From the NCBI GenBank assembly GCA_030538705.1, contig JAUNTL010000009.1, positions 1-52,872 on the forward strand: 52,872 nt of DNA, given 5' to 3'. Shown one piece after another: positions 51,302 to 52,872 of the stretch. The notes below the pieces were generated by a model. The model ran no database searches. It saw only the letters and a list, made by a program, of their open reading frames with translations, and was not told the DNA's origin. The translations under genes and the position numbers were made by a program. How positions within the stretch are numbered: position 1 is the first letter of the stretch; every line of letters begins with the position of its first letter. The stretch comes from Paracoccus sp. (in: a-proteobacteria). Its GTDB lineage: Bacteria > Pseudomonadota > Alphaproteobacteria > Rhodobacterales > Rhodobacteraceae.

Positions 51302-52872
51302 TCAGTGATCGACGGCCGTCCCCGCACCGCGCGGGATACGGATCGATTCGACCAGCTCGACAACCTCGGCCGGCGGCTCTTTGGTCATGCTCGACACCAG
51401 ATAGGCCACACCAAAGTTGATCAGCGCACCCACCGTCCCGAACGAGGCCGGCGAGATCCCGAACAGCCAGTTATCCGGCGTATCGGCAAGCATGTTGGTG
51501 CCGGCGATGAAGAACCAGCCCTTGTAGGTAAAGATATAGACCGTGGTCGCAATCATACCTGCCAGCATGCCCCAGATGGCGCCGTGGCTGTTCACACGCT
51601 TGGAGAAGATCCCCATCATCAGCACCGGGAAGATCGACGATGCCGCCAGACCAAAGGCAAGCGCCACGGTCTGCGCCGCAAAGCCCGGCGGGTTCAGCCC
51701 GAGGATCGTCGCCACGAGGATCGAGGCCGCCATCGAGACACGCGCCCACATCAGTTCCTCGCGTTCCGAGATATGCGGCGCGATGGACCCTTTGATGAGG
51801 TCATGCGACACCGCGCCCGAGATCGCCAGCAACAGGCCCGCCGCGGTGGACAAAGCCGCCGCCAGACCACCCGCCGCCACGATGGCGACGACCCAGCCCG
51901 GAAGGTTGGCGATTTCGGGGTTGGCCAGAACCATGATGTCGTTGTTCACGGTCACAAGCTCATTCCCGGCCCAGCCTTGCTCGGCGGCGATTTCTTCCAT
52001 CGGACGGCCCTGACCATCGGTCGCGCCCGCGCGGTCGCTGTAATACTGGATCAGACCATCGCCGTTCTTGTCCTCCCAGTTGAGCAGACCCGTCACCTGC
52101 CAGTTCCGCATCCATTGCAGTTCCGGCGCGGTCTCGATCGCCTCAAGCGAGACGGCCTCACCTTCATAAGCGGTGGCGGTCGTGCTTGATTCCGGCCACA
52201 TGGTCGTGGTGAGGTTCATCCGCGCCATCGCGCCAACCGCCGGGGCGACGGTGTAAAGTGCTGCGATGAACACAAGCGCCCAACCCGCCGAGGACCGCGC
52301 GTCCGAGACCTTCGGCACGGTGAAGAAGCGGATGATGACATGGGGCAGACCGGCGGTGCCGATCATCAGCGCCATGGTGAACAGGAACATATCCAGCGTG
52401 GACATATAATGCCCGGTATAGGACCGGAAGCCCAGGTCGGTCACGATATCATCCAGCTTTTGCAGCAGCGGCATACCGGATTCGGTATGGGTGCCGAACA
52501 GGCCAAGCTGCGGCAGCGGATTGCCGGTCAGTTGCATCGAGATGAACACAGCCGGGATCGTATAGGCGATGATCAGCACGATATATTGCGCGACCTGCGT
52601 ATAGGTGATGCCCTTCATCCCGCCAAGCACGGCATAGCAGAACACCAGTGCCGCCCCGATCCACAGACCGGTCGAGTTCGACACCTCAAGATAGCGCGAG
52701 AAGGTCACGCCGACGCCGGTCATCTGCCCGATCACATAGGTGATCGAGACGACCAGCAGACAGATCACACCGATGATCCGCGCGGTCTGGCTGTAGAAGC
52801 GGTCGCCGATGAACTCGGGCACGGTGAACTTGCCGAACTTGCGCAGATAGGGCGCCAGCAGCAGCGCCAGCA
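51302..52872 (-). CDS. actP: Sodium:solute symporter, acetate permease ActP-like (VC_2705 type), 5'-truncated by window edge
   Basis: This is an SSS-family transporter for acetate or short monocarboxylates. About 523 residues are visible. The reading frame runs through the window edge (…LAPYLRKFGKFTVPEFIGDR), so the N-terminus lies outside. About 11 membrane segments are visible, with family landmarks PEFIGDRF, GGMKGITYTQVAQY, and AGGLAAALSTAAGLLLAISGAVSHDL. A hydrophilic loop of about 90 residues in the middle (EGEAVSLEAIETAPEL region) is characteristic of the VC_2705 subgroup. It probably starts an operon with a small DUF4212 protein upstream, which I cannot see. Confidence 0.9.
   Translation of the reverse strand, partial: LALLLAPYLRKFGKFTVPEFIGDRFYSQTARIIGVICLLVVSITYVIGQMTGVGVTFSRYLEVSNSTGLWIGAALVFCYAVLGGMKGITYTQVAQYIVLIIAYTIPAVFISMQLTGNPLPQLGLFGTHTESGMPLLQKLDDIVTDLGFRSYTGHYMSTLDMFLFTMALMIGTAGLPHVIIRFFTVPKVSDARSSAGWALVFIAALYTVAPAVGAMARMNLTTTMWPESSTTATAYEGEAVSLEAIETAPELQWMRNWQVTGLLNWEDKNGDGLIQYYSDRAGATDGQGRPMEEIAAEQGWAGNELVTVNNDIMVLANPEIANLPGWVVAIVAAGGLAAALSTAAGLLLAISGAVSHDLIKGSIAPHISEREELMWARVSMAASILVATILGLNPPGFAAQTVALAFGLAASSIFPVLMMGIFSKRVNSHGAIWGMLAGMIATTVYIFTYKGWFFIAGTNMLADTPDNWLFGISPASFGTVGALINFGVAYLVSSMTKEPPAEVVELVESIRIPRGAGTAVDH

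Overview
The window comes from a high-GC alphaproteobacterium, most likely of the Rhodobacteraceae/Paracoccus type. I base this on codon use, ATGA-overlapped operons, abundant TRAP transporters, and the protein families present (a split IorA/IorB of the alphaproteobacterial kind, DUF294/exonuclease/ActP clusters, PxpBC fusions). I see no rRNA, tRNA, CRISPR array, transposase, phage gene or origin. It is a chromosomal-type catabolic region made of five blocks.

Block 1 (about 0.1-8.8 kb, minus strand): a TRAP transporter (dctP-dctQ-dctM), a MarR regulator, an isatin-hydrolase-like cyclase, a second MarR regulator, then iorA and iorB (2-oxoacid:ferredoxin oxidoreductase). Block 2 (9.0-17.3 kb, plus strand): ferredoxin-type reductase, Rieske dioxygenase alpha and beta, acyl-CoA ligase, thiolase-like enzyme, a Zn-ribbon/OB-fold (DUF35) protein fused to a catalytically dead SDR, a second cyclase, and an SDR. 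It continues at 17.4-22.3 kb with an opine-dehydrogenase-family gene, a 3-hydroxyacyl-CoA dehydrogenase-like gene and a second TRAP transporter. Block 3 (22.6-31.2 kb): glutaryl-CoA dehydrogenase with a divergent LysR regulator, then an operon for the 2-aminobenzoyl-CoA (anthraniloyl-CoA) pathway: the flavin monooxygenase/old-yellow-enzyme fusion, SDR, MarR, enoyl-CoA hydratase, acyl-CoA dehydrogenase, thioesterase and a Rid-family protein.

Read together, blocks 1-3 suggest one aerobic route for an indole-3-acetate-like compound. Dioxygenation would give a dioxindole-3-acetate; CoA activation would follow; a thiolase/DUF35 retro-aldol step would release isatin plus acetyl-CoA; isatin hydrolase would give isatinate; the IorAB enzyme would form 2-aminobenzoyl-CoA by oxidative decarboxylation; the 2-aminobenzoyl-CoA pathway would drain towards glutaryl-CoA and crotonyl-CoA. 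Individual families are recognised from sequence; the substrate and the joined pathway are inference. An exact 17-base element shared by the promoter regions at 5.4 and 17.35 kb ties blocks 1 and 2 together, and a CAAACTCAA element links 17.37, 23.79 and 24.80 kb.

Block 4 (31.7-42.2 kb): sialic acid utilisation. A GntR regulator, nanE, nanK and nagB run rightward; nanA and a peptide-type ABC transporter with a fused permease-ATPase (like SatABCD of Haemophilus ducreyi) run leftward; a second GntR regulator is divergent from the binding protein. It is separated from block 3 by a 0.58-kb non-coding stretch of degenerate GC-rich repeats. Block 5 (42.2-52.9 kb, minus strand): a biotin carboxylase/BCCP protein with PxpBC and PxpA (5-oxoprolinase or related carboxylase), then an acetate-symporter regulatory cluster: an ActP-like symporter (cut by the window edge), a cNMP/CBS/DUF294 protein, a small membrane protein, a response regulator, and a histidine-kinase-like protein ending in a DEDDh exonuclease.
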